A stretch of DNA of 64,000 nucleotides from Desulfoscipio sp. XC116. Its GTDB lineage: Bacteria > Bacillota > Desulfotomaculia > Desulfotomaculales > Desulfallaceae. Shown here piece by piece: positions 7,329 to 14,968 of this stretch (positions within the stretch are counted from its first letter, which is position 1; each line of letters starts with the position of its first letter). The notes below the pieces were generated by a model. It had not been told where the DNA came from. It did no database searches and saw only the letters and a program-made list of their open reading frames with translations. Made by a program: the position numbers and the translations under genes. The stretch spans positions 2,051,035 to 2,115,034 of the forward strand of contig NZ_CP156660.1 in the NCBI RefSeq assembly GCF_039851975.1. The letters are read 5' to 3'.

Positions 7329-7532
7329 CTACACTAAAGCATTGATATTATTACCCAGGTGGGGCATTTTAACCTGAGCTGCCGTTTTCCCCTCCGCAGC
7401 CTTATCCAGCATTTGATTAACCAGGCTGCCGCCCTGTTCCGCAGTGCTCATGGCTTTTTTCATTATGGCAATGCCCGCGTCCTGCTGCAGCTGGATTTGG
7501 CTTTTCAGTATCGACAATGCCGCTATGTCCAT
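7329..7532 (-). CDS. YjfB-family putative motility protein, copy 3
   Basis: 67 residues, differing from copy 2 at only a handful of positions (for example GMGTAEQSG there, MSTAEQGG here). It has the same MDIAALSILKSQIQLQQD opening and GNNINALV end. The substitutions keep the frame open in both copies, so both are probably maintained by selection or by recent gene conversion. It is followed by the terminator at 7298-7325. Confidence 0.8.
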   Translation of the reverse strand: MDIAALSILKSQIQLQQDAGIAIMKKAMSTAEQGGSLVNQMLDKAAEGKTAAQVKMPHLGNNINALV

Positions 7533-7588
7533 TCGTAGTCACCCCCATTAGCAGTAATCTATATGTGCTGTAATTTAGAGCAGTTGTT

Positions 7589-7837
7589 CTACTGACAATC
7601 TAACCAAAACACCCTGGTTTGCTCGTCCAGTTCGGTAACTTCCTTGTGCAGCTCCTGTAGCTTTGCGTTAATCTCCAGCGTTTCCATCGGAAGCAATTCG
7701 TTTTCCGTGGCGAATACCGCCAGTTCTTTCATCTTTTTTAGCTTATTCTCAATCTCATCCAAAGCCTCCGCTCGATACTTGACCCATTCCAGCTGTTGCC
7801 GAAGGTAGTCCTCGTTGATAATTGTCAGTTTTATCAC
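7589..7837 (-). CDS. 82-residue helical protein of the repeated yjfB cassette, copy 3
   Basis: The third complete copy: GTG start, 82 residues. It is closest to copy 2 and slightly diverged from copy 1 (for example ETLEINAKLQELHKEV here versus ETLKINAKLQKLHKEV there). The conserved region extends about 60 bases upstream of the start in all copies, to around 7900, so any shared promoter would be inside the repeated unit. Confidence 0.65.
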   Translation of the reverse strand: MIKLTIINEDYLRQQLEWVKYRAEALDEIENKLKKMKELAVFATENELLPMETLEINAKLQELHKEVTELDEQTRVFWLDCQ

Positions 7838-8016
7838 TCCAATGCTGTAAGGCTATACCTGCAGACCAATTAAACTTATGTTAAAAGCTATTGTCATGTT
7901 TCTGTGGGCTTTATTAATGCGGTTATATTGTGGTTTATTATCATGATTGTGATCCCTCTTGGAAGTAGATTACACAGCTTTCATTTCACATTAATGAAGT
8001 TCCTCAAGATTACTAA

Positions 8017-8385
8017 TTATGATACCACGTGCGGCAAAAGGCACCGGTTCAGTTCCTTCTGCCATTTCTTGAAGTTTGATAGGATACCAAACTTCATAAA
8101 TTCCATGGCCTTGATGCTATCCCCATGTTCGTAAGCAGACGTAACCAAATCAAAAGAGTTACGGAGGTCTTCAACTATGCGTGCTATTTGATTGATTGTA
8201 AGGTTTTTCATCAATGACTGGAGAAATAGCTCTGCTTGATAGTACCCGTCTACCATGTTATGCAGCATAATTATCCCGTTTTTAAGGGCGCCTTCGTTCA
8301 TCTTTGACTTAGCATGTTCCAGCCCCTCCAGGAAGCTTCCCAGTAATTCAATAAGGTCTTCCTTGTCCATAAATATGTTCCTCAT
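8017..8385 (-). CDS. unknown helical protein, 122 residues
   Basis: Family not recognised. It is all-helical and soluble (DKEDLIELLGSFLEGLEHAK and EDLRNSFDLVTSAYEHGD). It lies downstream of the glycosylation operon and upstream of yjfB cassette copy 3. Its start MRNIFMDKED could also be at Met6. A decayed duplicate of its first 30 codons and upstream DNA lies at 2013-2285, which supports this start and shows the locus has been copied. Confidence 0.6.
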   Translation of the reverse strand: MRNIFMDKEDLIELLGSFLEGLEHAKSKMNEGALKNGIIMLHNMVDGYYQAELFLQSLMKNLTINQIARIVEDLRNSFDLVTSAYEHGDSIKAMEFMKFGILSNFKKWQKELNRCLLPHVVS

Positions 8386-8643
8386 TTTAACAAAGTTAAT
8401 GGATTATAAGAGCATTTAGAATGCGCTATTTTTGTATATTCGGATTACAAATGGATCTTTAGTGCGCTAATGTTTTAACCTAACACTCTTATTTCGAGCC
8501 TTACCCTTTAGCATGTTGATGTGTTAACCTGGCGAGGGTCAAGTTTCCTTTGGGAAAATTTCGGGAAAGCGATAGCCCTTTCGGAATTTCCCCGAGCAAA
8601 TGCATGATTATATGCAACTCCAAATTACCAAAGCGATATCACA

Positions 8644-9771
8644 CTATATAAGCCTTAACTTAATTACATCACATACGGTTGTAACATCGTCTTCAGTTAA
8701 ATAAGGATGCATTGGTAGTGAAAGAACTATATCGCATAGTTCATTGGTCACTTCAAAATCATTTTCATCAAACTCTAAATTTGCAAATGCTCCCTGTCTA
8801 TGCATAGGCTTAATATAATAAATCATGCTTGGGATGCCTTGCTCTTTCAGTTTGGCTTGCAGATCATCACGCTGTTCTTTATTCTTCAGTTTGATAGTGT
8901 ACTGAGCAAAACTCGAATAGAACCCATCCGGTATTACGGGTGTTTCGACAACACCGCCCAGTCTTTTATTGTAATATTGGCATACCCTGTTTACCTCCTC
9001 CAGTTCGTGGTTAATAAATGCTTTTAACTTTATTTGTAATATAGCAGCTTGAATAGTATCCAATCTTGAATTAACACCAATTCTCACATTATCGTATTTA
9101 TTATCGCCCTTGCCGTGAACTTTCAGGGATTTCAAAAGCTGTGCCAACTTGTCATCACTGGTAAACACAGCTCCCCCATCTCCATAACATCCCAACGGTT
9201 TTGCAGGGAAAAATGAAGTAGTTGCTGCGTCGCCAAAGCTGCAAGCTCTTTGTCCATTAATATTGCCACCAAAGCCCTGAGCGCCGTCTTCCAGAATTAA
9301 TAGGTGGTATTTCTTTGCTATTTCTATAATTTCAAAATAGTTTGCGGGAAGACCAAATAAATCAACTGGGACGATAGCCCTGGGGGTTAATTTTCCTTCT
9401 GCTATTATCTTCTGAATTGTTCTCTCCAGTTTTACAGGATCTAAGTTGAAAGTGTCTCGTTCTACATCTACGAATACAGGGGTCGCTCCCTCAAAAGAGA
9501 CAATCTCGCCTGTCGAGAAAAAAGTGAAGTCAGGCACAAAAACGGCATCCCCTTCTTTGATTCCCCAGGCCATAGCCGTAAGCGTCATTGCCTCGGTTCC
9601 GTTGGCACAGGAAATGCAATGCCTAACGCCAACGTATTCGGCCAACTGTGCTTCCAATTCGCTAACCTGTTTACCGCCAATGAAATTTGTATTTGATAAT
9701 ACTTCCTGTATTGCGGAATCAATCTCATCTTTATATCTTTGGTATTGTGTTTTTAAATCTCTAAATTGCAT
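8644..9771 (-). CDS. DegT/DnrJ/EryC1/StrS aminotransferase (WbpE-like)
   Basis: A PLP-dependent nucleotide-sugar aminotransferase, 375 residues, full length for the family. The cofactor lysine is K191 in SFFPAKPLGCYGDGG; the PLP-ring aspartate is D162 in LEDGAQGFG; the N-terminal NANGTEA-like segment reads SCANGTEAM. In the WbpA/B/E/D pathway this enzyme aminates C3 of a UDP-3-keto-GlcNAcA intermediate. Three genes upstream in the same orientation provide the dehydrogenase, oxidoreductase and acyltransferase steps, with gaps of 41-60 bases, so this is the last gene of an operon. Confidence 0.9.
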   Translation of the reverse strand: MQFRDLKTQYQRYKDEIDSAIQEVLSNTNFIGGKQVSELEAQLAEYVGVRHCISCANGTEAMTLTAMAWGIKEGDAVFVPDFTFFSTGEIVSFEGATPVFVDVERDTFNLDPVKLERTIQKIIAEGKLTPRAIVPVDLFGLPANYFEIIEIAKKYHLLILEDGAQGFGGNINGQRACSFGDAATTSFFPAKPLGCYGDGGAVFTSDDKLAQLLKSLKVHGKGDNKYDNVRIGVNSRLDTIQAAILQIKLKAFINHELEEVNRVCQYYNKRLGGVVETPVIPDGFYSSFAQYTIKLKNKEQRDDLQAKLKEQGIPSMIYYIKPMHRQGAFANLEFDENDFEVTNELCDIVLSLPMHPYLTEDDVTTVCDVIKLRLI

Positions 9772-9812
9772 TTTTTATACACCTTCTATATGAACCCAAT
9801 TTATCATGATAG

Positions 9813-10706
9813 CTATTTTATGGATTTTATGAATTTAATAAATCTTTCATGACTTATTGCAAAATTGCCTGATACAGTCGAATTTGATGGTACGTCTTTA
9901 GTAACCACTGACCCTAAAGAAATTCTGCAATTATCGCCAATACTAATACCATTTGAAACAGTTGCATTAACACCCAACCAACAATCCTTACCCACAACTA
10001 CACGTCCTGCCAGTTTAACACCTGCCGTAATAAAGGTACGTCTCCCTATAAAGTTATCATGAGCAATATGCACAAAGTTGTCCAACTTTACATATTTATC
10101 TAATACTGTATCTCCCATAATACCTCGATCAATGCAACAATTGTGCTGGACTTCCACATAGTCACTTATTATTAGACGTCCAGCTGTTTTAACTGGAAAT
10201 ACTGTTTCTCCATTATTAACAAATTGAAATCCACTAGAGCCCACCTGTGTTCCGGAACGAATAATTACATTATTTCCAATTATCGAACCCGGGTGTACTA
10301 CAACCCCTGCTTCAATTAAAACATTATCCCCAATTTGTATACTATCTTCGCCAATTATAGCCTTATCCGAGATTCGGGCTGTATCGGAAATTTTATTTTT
10401 AAAGTGTTTCCAATAAAAGTCTTCTTTTGCTAATTTATTATGTATATCATAAAATGCAATCTTTGGATCTATTGCTATTATCAGACCATATTTAGCTGGT
10501 ATAAGCATACTGTTATAGATCTCTTCTGTGCATATCAATGCAGTAATGCTATTATTCTCAAGGACTGTATCTAAAAATTTTTTATCTGCTAGGAAGCTCA
10601 AAACTTTTTTATTATTACTATATGAGGTAGCTAGACCTAAAGAATCTACCTCACAATCTCGAACAACTTGACACTCTGTTATTTTTTTAATTAATGACAA
10701 AAGCAT
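9813..10706 (-). CDS. LpxD-like left-handed beta-helix N-acyltransferase
   Basis: 297 residues. The N-terminal ~105 residues form an LpxD-type uridine-binding domain (FLADKKFLDTVLE, ITALICTEE). The rest is hexapeptide beta-helix. LpxD landmarks are clear: GSSGFQFVNNG (about 157-167), the CIDRG segment (191-195), and KLDNFVHIAHDNFIG, in which H216 matches the catalytic histidine. LpxD normally makes lipid A, which a Gram-positive lacks. Its place between the aminotransferase and oxidoreductase genes suggests it acylates the 3-amino group of the flagellin sugar, where WbpD (a shorter acetyltransferase) would act. The acyl donor is not predictable from sequence. Confidence 0.8.
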   Translation of the reverse strand: MLLSLIKKITECQVVRDCEVDSLGLATSYSNNKKVLSFLADKKFLDTVLENNSITALICTEEIYNSMLIPAKYGLIIAIDPKIAFYDIHNKLAKEDFYWKHFKNKISDTARISDKAIIGEDSIQIGDNVLIEAGVVVHPGSIIGNNVIIRSGTQVGSSGFQFVNNGETVFPVKTAGRLIISDYVEVQHNCCIDRGIMGDTVLDKYVKLDNFVHIAHDNFIGRRTFITAGVKLAGRVVVGKDCWLGVNATVSNGISIGDNCRISLGSVVTKDVPSNSTVSGNFAISHERFIKFIKSIK

Positions 10707-10760
10707 ATATATTCAACTCACTTCTTTTATGTTCTAGGTTGCGGAAACTATTCTACCTTT

Positions 10761-11720
10761 TCATTCATCCTTAGTTATTAACTTTTGCACAGTCTCCAAT
10801 ACTTTAACTACTTCATGGCCCGTTTTTCCACTAGCAACTTCAATTGTTTTATCCAGATTGTCAATAAAGTACTTCAATTCTTCAGGTAAAGGCATATCTT
10901 TCTTATACTTAATAATTTCATCAGGGTGCTCTATCTTAACTGGTTTTTCATCCACCCAATCAATATGTTTATTATAATAAAGAATGTTCTTATCTAAAGA
11001 AGAATCTTCAAAGACAATCATTCCTTTACTTCCAACTACAACTAATCTTTGTTCTTTGAAAGGATGAAGCCAAGAAACAAAGATATGAGCATGTACATTT
11101 CCGGGGTAGGTAAGGTGAGCCATTGTCACATCATAGATTTTATCTTGTAGAAATTTTGTCCCTCGCGCTTCTATTTTAATAGCAACATGTCCTATGAAAT
11201 AATCCAAAATGGAAATATCATGTGGTGCAAATGACCAAAACACATTTTCCTCAGTTCTAACTGTCCCCAAGTTTAACCTATTAGAATAAATATAGTAGAG
11301 CCGCCCGATTTTACCACTGTCGATGGCTTCTTTAATTTTTTTAATGGCCGGATGAAATAGCAAAAGGTGTCCCACCATTAATCTGGCCTTTGTCTTTTCG
11401 GCAATATCAACAAGTTCCTTTGAATTCTCAGAAGAAAGAACCATTGGCTTTTCTATAAGTACATTAAGTCCGCGTTCCAATAATTTCTTTCCCACTGGAT
11501 AATGGGTCTCAGCAGGTGTGGCTAATATGTAACCATCAAATCCTTGCTCAATTGCATCATCTAATTTAGTAAAAGCTTTCACTGGGTATTGCATAAATAA
11601 TTCATCTAGCCTGTTCTGATTAGTTTCAACGATACCCGCCAAATTACCCATTTGGAAGAGAGTTCTGATATGGTTTTGCCCCCATCGTCCTCCTCCAATT
11701 ACACATATTTTTCTATCCAT
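10761..11720 (-). CDS. Gfo/Idh/MocA-family oxidoreductase (WbpB-like)
   Basis: 319 residues. An N-terminal Rossmann fold (VIGGGRWGQNH, residues 7-17) is followed by the family motif EKP (90-92), then the alpha/beta substrate domain. WbpB-type enzymes oxidise C3 of UDP-GlcNAcA. The assignment to that step rests on the neighbours: nucleotide-sugar dehydrogenase upstream, acyltransferase and aminotransferase downstream. Family membership is secure; the exact substrate is inferred. Confidence 0.85.
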   Translation of the reverse strand: MDRKICVIGGGRWGQNHIRTLFQMGNLAGIVETNQNRLDELFMQYPVKAFTKLDDAIEQGFDGYILATPAETHYPVGKKLLERGLNVLIEKPMVLSSENSKELVDIAEKTKARLMVGHLLLFHPAIKKIKEAIDSGKIGRLYYIYSNRLNLGTVRTEENVFWSFAPHDISILDYFIGHVAIKIEARGTKFLQDKIYDVTMAHLTYPGNVHAHIFVSWLHPFKEQRLVVVGSKGMIVFEDSSLDKNILYYNKHIDWVDEKPVKIEHPDEIIKYKKDMPLPEELKYFIDNLDKTIEVASGKTGHEVVKVLETVQKLITKDE

Positions 11721-11780
11721 TTGATAATTGCCCCTTTATTAATTTTACTGTTTTATAATAAAATAAATATTTGTAGTGTA

Positions 11781-13088
11781 CTATAGCACTTCGATATTTT
11801 CTCTATTTGCTATGTCCTTCATAGCATTTTTGGTATCAAAGATAATTTTAGCGTGTTTTTGCACAAAATCGTAATCGACGTTGGAATGCGCAGTTGTTAT
11901 CATAACCAGATCCGCACTTTCAATCAGCTCTGCGGTCAATGCGGGTTCGCTTTTCATAACTTTTCCTTGCTTACGATACTCGGATGCATAAGGATCAAAG
12001 TACACAACATATGAGCCATTTTTTTTCAACCCTTCGATCACTTTAATAGCAGGACTTTCCCTAAAATCGTCAATGTCCTGCTTATAAGCCACACCAAGCA
12101 CCAACACCTTAGAACCGTTCATCGCCTTCTTAAAGCGATTTAAAATCTTGGCTGCCCGCTCTACACAATACTCCGGCATGCGGTCATTTATTATCATGGA
12201 TGCCTCTATCATAGAGGTATGGAAACCATATTCACGTGCCTTCCAAGACAAATAATAGGGATCCAAAGGGATGCAGTGCCCGCCTAAACCGGGACCGGGG
12301 TAAAACGCCTGAAAACCATATGGTTTAGTTTTGGCTGCATCAATGACTTCCCAAAAGTTTATGTTCATCTTTTCACATAGAATGGCTAGTTCATTGACTA
12401 GACCAATGTTAATATTGCGGTATGTATTTTCCAATATCTTCTCCATCTCAGCGATTGCCGGTGAAGATACGCGGTGGATACATGCAACCAATACGCATTC
12501 ATATAAGGTAGCTGCTATATCAGTACACTTTGGCGTTATCCCACCCACAACTTTAGGAGTATTCTTAGTCTTGTAAATAAGATTCCCCGGATCGACACGT
12601 TCCGGTGAAAAAGCAAGATAAAAATCCTCTCCGCATTTCAAACCGGATGTTTCAAGTATAGGCTTAAGTAGTTCTTCAGTCGTACCCGGATATGTAGTAG
12701 ACTCAAGGACTATCAACATCTCCTTGTGCATATATGGTACGATGCTCTCAGTTGAAGCCTTAACATAGCTAATGTCTGGCTGCTGGTATACGTCTAGCGG
12801 TGTAGGAACACATATACAAACACAGTCTGCTTGGGCAACTTGTGAAAAATCGTTAGTGGCTGAAAGTAAGCCTGAATTGACTAGAGTTGCAAGGTCTTCA
12901 TTTACAACATCACCAATATAGTTTTTCCCAGCGTTAACCATTTCTACTTTTGAATCCTGCACGTCAAATCCTATGGTTTTAAAGCCGGCCTTGGCTTTTT
13001 CGACAGCTAGTGGCAGCCCTACATAGCCTAGACCCACTACGCCAAGGGTTGCTGTTTTATTAAGTATTTTGTTTTTGAGTTCACTCAT
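11781..13088 (-). CDS. UDP-N-acetyl-D-glucosamine 6-dehydrogenase-type nucleotide-sugar dehydrogenase (WbpA-like)
   Basis: 435 residues. NAD-binding GVVGLGYVGLPLAVEKA (16-32), central SPERVDPG (161-168) and catalytic Cys272 in GLGGHCIPLDP. It oxidises C6 of a UDP-hexose to the uronic acid. The GHCIPLDPYY context fits the WbpA/WecC group better than UDP-glucose dehydrogenases. It is the first gene of the four-gene sugar operon. A broken start of a similar gene lies just upstream at 13266-13379. Confidence 0.88.
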   Translation of the reverse strand: MSELKNKILNKTATLGVVGLGYVGLPLAVEKAKAGFKTIGFDVQDSKVEMVNAGKNYIGDVVNEDLATLVNSGLLSATNDFSQVAQADCVCICVPTPLDVYQQPDISYVKASTESIVPYMHKEMLIVLESTTYPGTTEELLKPILETSGLKCGEDFYLAFSPERVDPGNLIYKTKNTPKVVGGITPKCTDIAATLYECVLVACIHRVSSPAIAEMEKILENTYRNINIGLVNELAILCEKMNINFWEVIDAAKTKPYGFQAFYPGPGLGGHCIPLDPYYLSWKAREYGFHTSMIEASMIINDRMPEYCVERAAKILNRFKKAMNGSKVLVLGVAYKQDIDDFRESPAIKVIEGLKKNGSYVVYFDPYASEYRKQGKVMKSEPALTAELIESADLVMITTAHSNVDYDFVQKHAKIIFDTKNAMKDIANRENIEVL

Positions 13089-13265
13089 TGTGTTCTACTC
13101 CGTTTATATTTTCTATAGATATTCCTATAAATGATATCACCAACAATGCTAATAGATAATACATTTTTTAATTGAAACCACGGTCAGGCTTTTTTGATTA
13201 TTTAAGGTTTCCATAACCTTGCCAACCACCTATTACGGTATAGGGGTATAACTTCCCCCGCAAGG

Positions 13266-13379
13266 TCAATAAGTGAAAAGCCCATCATACCCTAACCCTA
13301 AACCAACAACGCAGATTTTGGCTGTATATCTTTTAATTACCTGATTTTTGTATGTATTCATCTGCTTATTCACTTCCAT
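13266..13379 (-). pseudogene. N-terminal scrap of a second nucleotide-sugar dehydrogenase
   Basis: A 37-codon frame (MEVNKQMNTY to GLFTY) contains AKICVVGLGLGYDGL, which looks like the NAD-binding VVGLGYVGLP motif with a small internal duplication and then a stop. The rest of the gene is absent. It lies in the 316-bp gap between the methyltransferase gene and the intact dehydrogenase. It may be a leftover of an earlier dehydrogenase gene at this spot. The match is short, hence the modest confidence. Confidence 0.4.
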
Positions 13380-13404
13380 TTCAAAAAACCACCTTCAAAT
13401 AGCA

Positions 13405-14874
13405 TTATGACATTTTTCTGCAATAATACTCCATCCTACCCATTCCTTCATCAGAGGTACTAATTTCAAGGATTTCAAATCCGCATTCCATTAAATAATT
13501 AGTCAACACATCTTTAGTAAAATACGAAAGATGTGTTACCACATTCCAAAAAACATTTTTGTCCTTTTCCTTTTTACCAAACATACTGTCCAATATTGGC
13601 GTAGCAACTACCAGGATACCATTCTCTTTAATAAATTGATTTATTCTTTTTAAATCCTTTTGGGGTGATCTTAGATGTTCAATCACTTCAAAGAATGTTA
13701 CTACATCATATTGCACCTGGAAATTGCAGGTATATAAATCCTGCTGCAACAATGTTAAACCAAAATTTTCAGCAGCATAAACACAATCATCAGGTGTAAG
13801 TTCCAAGCCATTGGCATCCCAGCCTCTATCCATAGCAGTACCAACAAACACCCCAATTCCTGTGCCAACATCCAAAAGCGTACCTACTCCCCCCCAATGC
13901 CTCTCGATCTTCTCTAATCGTTTATTAGCCATCTTCACTAAAAACTCAAACCTTTGTCCAATATCACCGTAAATTCCACCAGATTTTTCTTTAGCAATGA
14001 TCGAATAATATTGGTTTAAAACCTCTGCTTCCGGCATAGGGTTTGCGTACACTAAACCGCATTTTTGACATTTAACCCATATCCTTATGGGGTTAATCAT
14101 TTCCTTATTGTCTTCTGAAATAGATTGATTGGTTACATTGACTATTTTACAGCCCTGGAATCCACACCCAATACACGACGTTTGATTTTCCCGATAGTTA
14201 CCGATATATTTTGATTGTTTATTTCTGATGTCTGCTAGGGAAGAATCTAGTTCCATGGCTGTTTTATGAAAAGTAAGGGCGTTTTCATAACCACCAATTC
14301 CGTTTGCAGCCACTGCCAGGAAATAATAAATATAAGCAGACTTTGCATCTATTTGATTAATCCAGTAGTTGCAGATAGAAATTACCTGGGCGTAATTTCT
14401 TTTGGAAATACCCTCATTTATGATCTTAATAATCGCTTGGTGTTCTTTTTTGCGAAATCGTTTTTTGATAGCATCATCCGGTTCTTTGAAGTATTGTTTG
14501 ATATTTACTTTCTTTTCCTTAAGTTGTTTGGTTAGAGATTCTTCATTTGAAACTGGATCTATATTGGGAATATTGCTGTTTATATAAGCAGTCTTTTTAG
14601 AAGCATTTAATAAAGACTCCAGCTTCCGAATCGCGTTTTCGACCTCACCGCTTTGCTTATCCGTTTTAATAACATCTTTAGCATCCTTGTAAATGTTTAA
14701 AGCCTTTTGATACTCTAACTTTTGCTCATATACATAGCCTAAATTAAATAATAAATCAAAATGTTTTGAATCCAACTCCAGACCGGCAAGCAACAGTCCT
14801 TCAGCATCCTGCAATTTGTTTTGTACAATTAATATCACTGCCTTTGCCGATAATATATCAAGATCGTTTTCCAC
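13405..14874 (-). CDS. TPR-zinc ribbon-SAM methyltransferase protein (N-terminus possibly frameshifted)
   Basis: 489 residues from GTG 14874. Order: TPR-like helices (about 1-85, FNLGYVYEQKLEYQKALNIY), more helical repeats to about 235, a zinc-ribbon (CIGCGFQGC, then CQKCGLVY), and a class I methyltransferase with motif I LLDVGTGIGVF and the post-motif VVTFFEVIEHL. It is probably a sugar or protein methyltransferase acting with the neighbouring glycosyltransferase. Upstream of 14874 the same frame stays protein-like (GKLLEADDLINGYEKIV) for about 20 codons without a start, then hits stops. A second frame holds a plausible beginning (VLEENNSS). The gene may therefore carry a frameshift near 14920-14935. 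Confidence 0.75.
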   Translation of the reverse strand: MENDLDILSAKAVILIVQNKLQDAEGLLLAGLELDSKHFDLLFNLGYVYEQKLEYQKALNIYKDAKDVIKTDKQSGEVENAIRKLESLLNASKKTAYINSNIPNIDPVSNEESLTKQLKEKKVNIKQYFKEPDDAIKKRFRKKEHQAIIKIINEGISKRNYAQVISICNYWINQIDAKSAYIYYFLAVAANGIGGYENALTFHKTAMELDSSLADIRNKQSKYIGNYRENQTSCIGCGFQGCKIVNVTNQSISEDNKEMINPIRIWVKCQKCGLVYANPMPEAEVLNQYYSIIAKEKSGGIYGDIGQRFEFLVKMANKRLEKIERHWGGVGTLLDVGTGIGVFVGTAMDRGWDANGLELTPDDCVYAAENFGLTLLQQDLYTCNFQVQYDVVTFFEVIEHLRSPQKDLKRINQFIKENGILVVATPILDSMFGKKEKDKNVFWNVVTHLSYFTKDVLTNYLMECGFEILEISTSDEGMGRMEYYCRKMS

Positions 14875-14968
14875 AATTTTTTCATAACCGTTTATTAAAT
14901 CATCTGCCTCCAGTAGTTTGCCATTTTCAAGCTACTATTGTTTTCCTCCAAAACTTTTTCTTCCTCTC

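Noticed and set aside
7904-8134. Plus-strand frame with a hydrophobic N-terminus beside yjfB cassette copy 3
   Set aside because: Its second half is antisense to the 122-residue gene and it lacks an RBS; the hydrophobic start is AT-rich chance.
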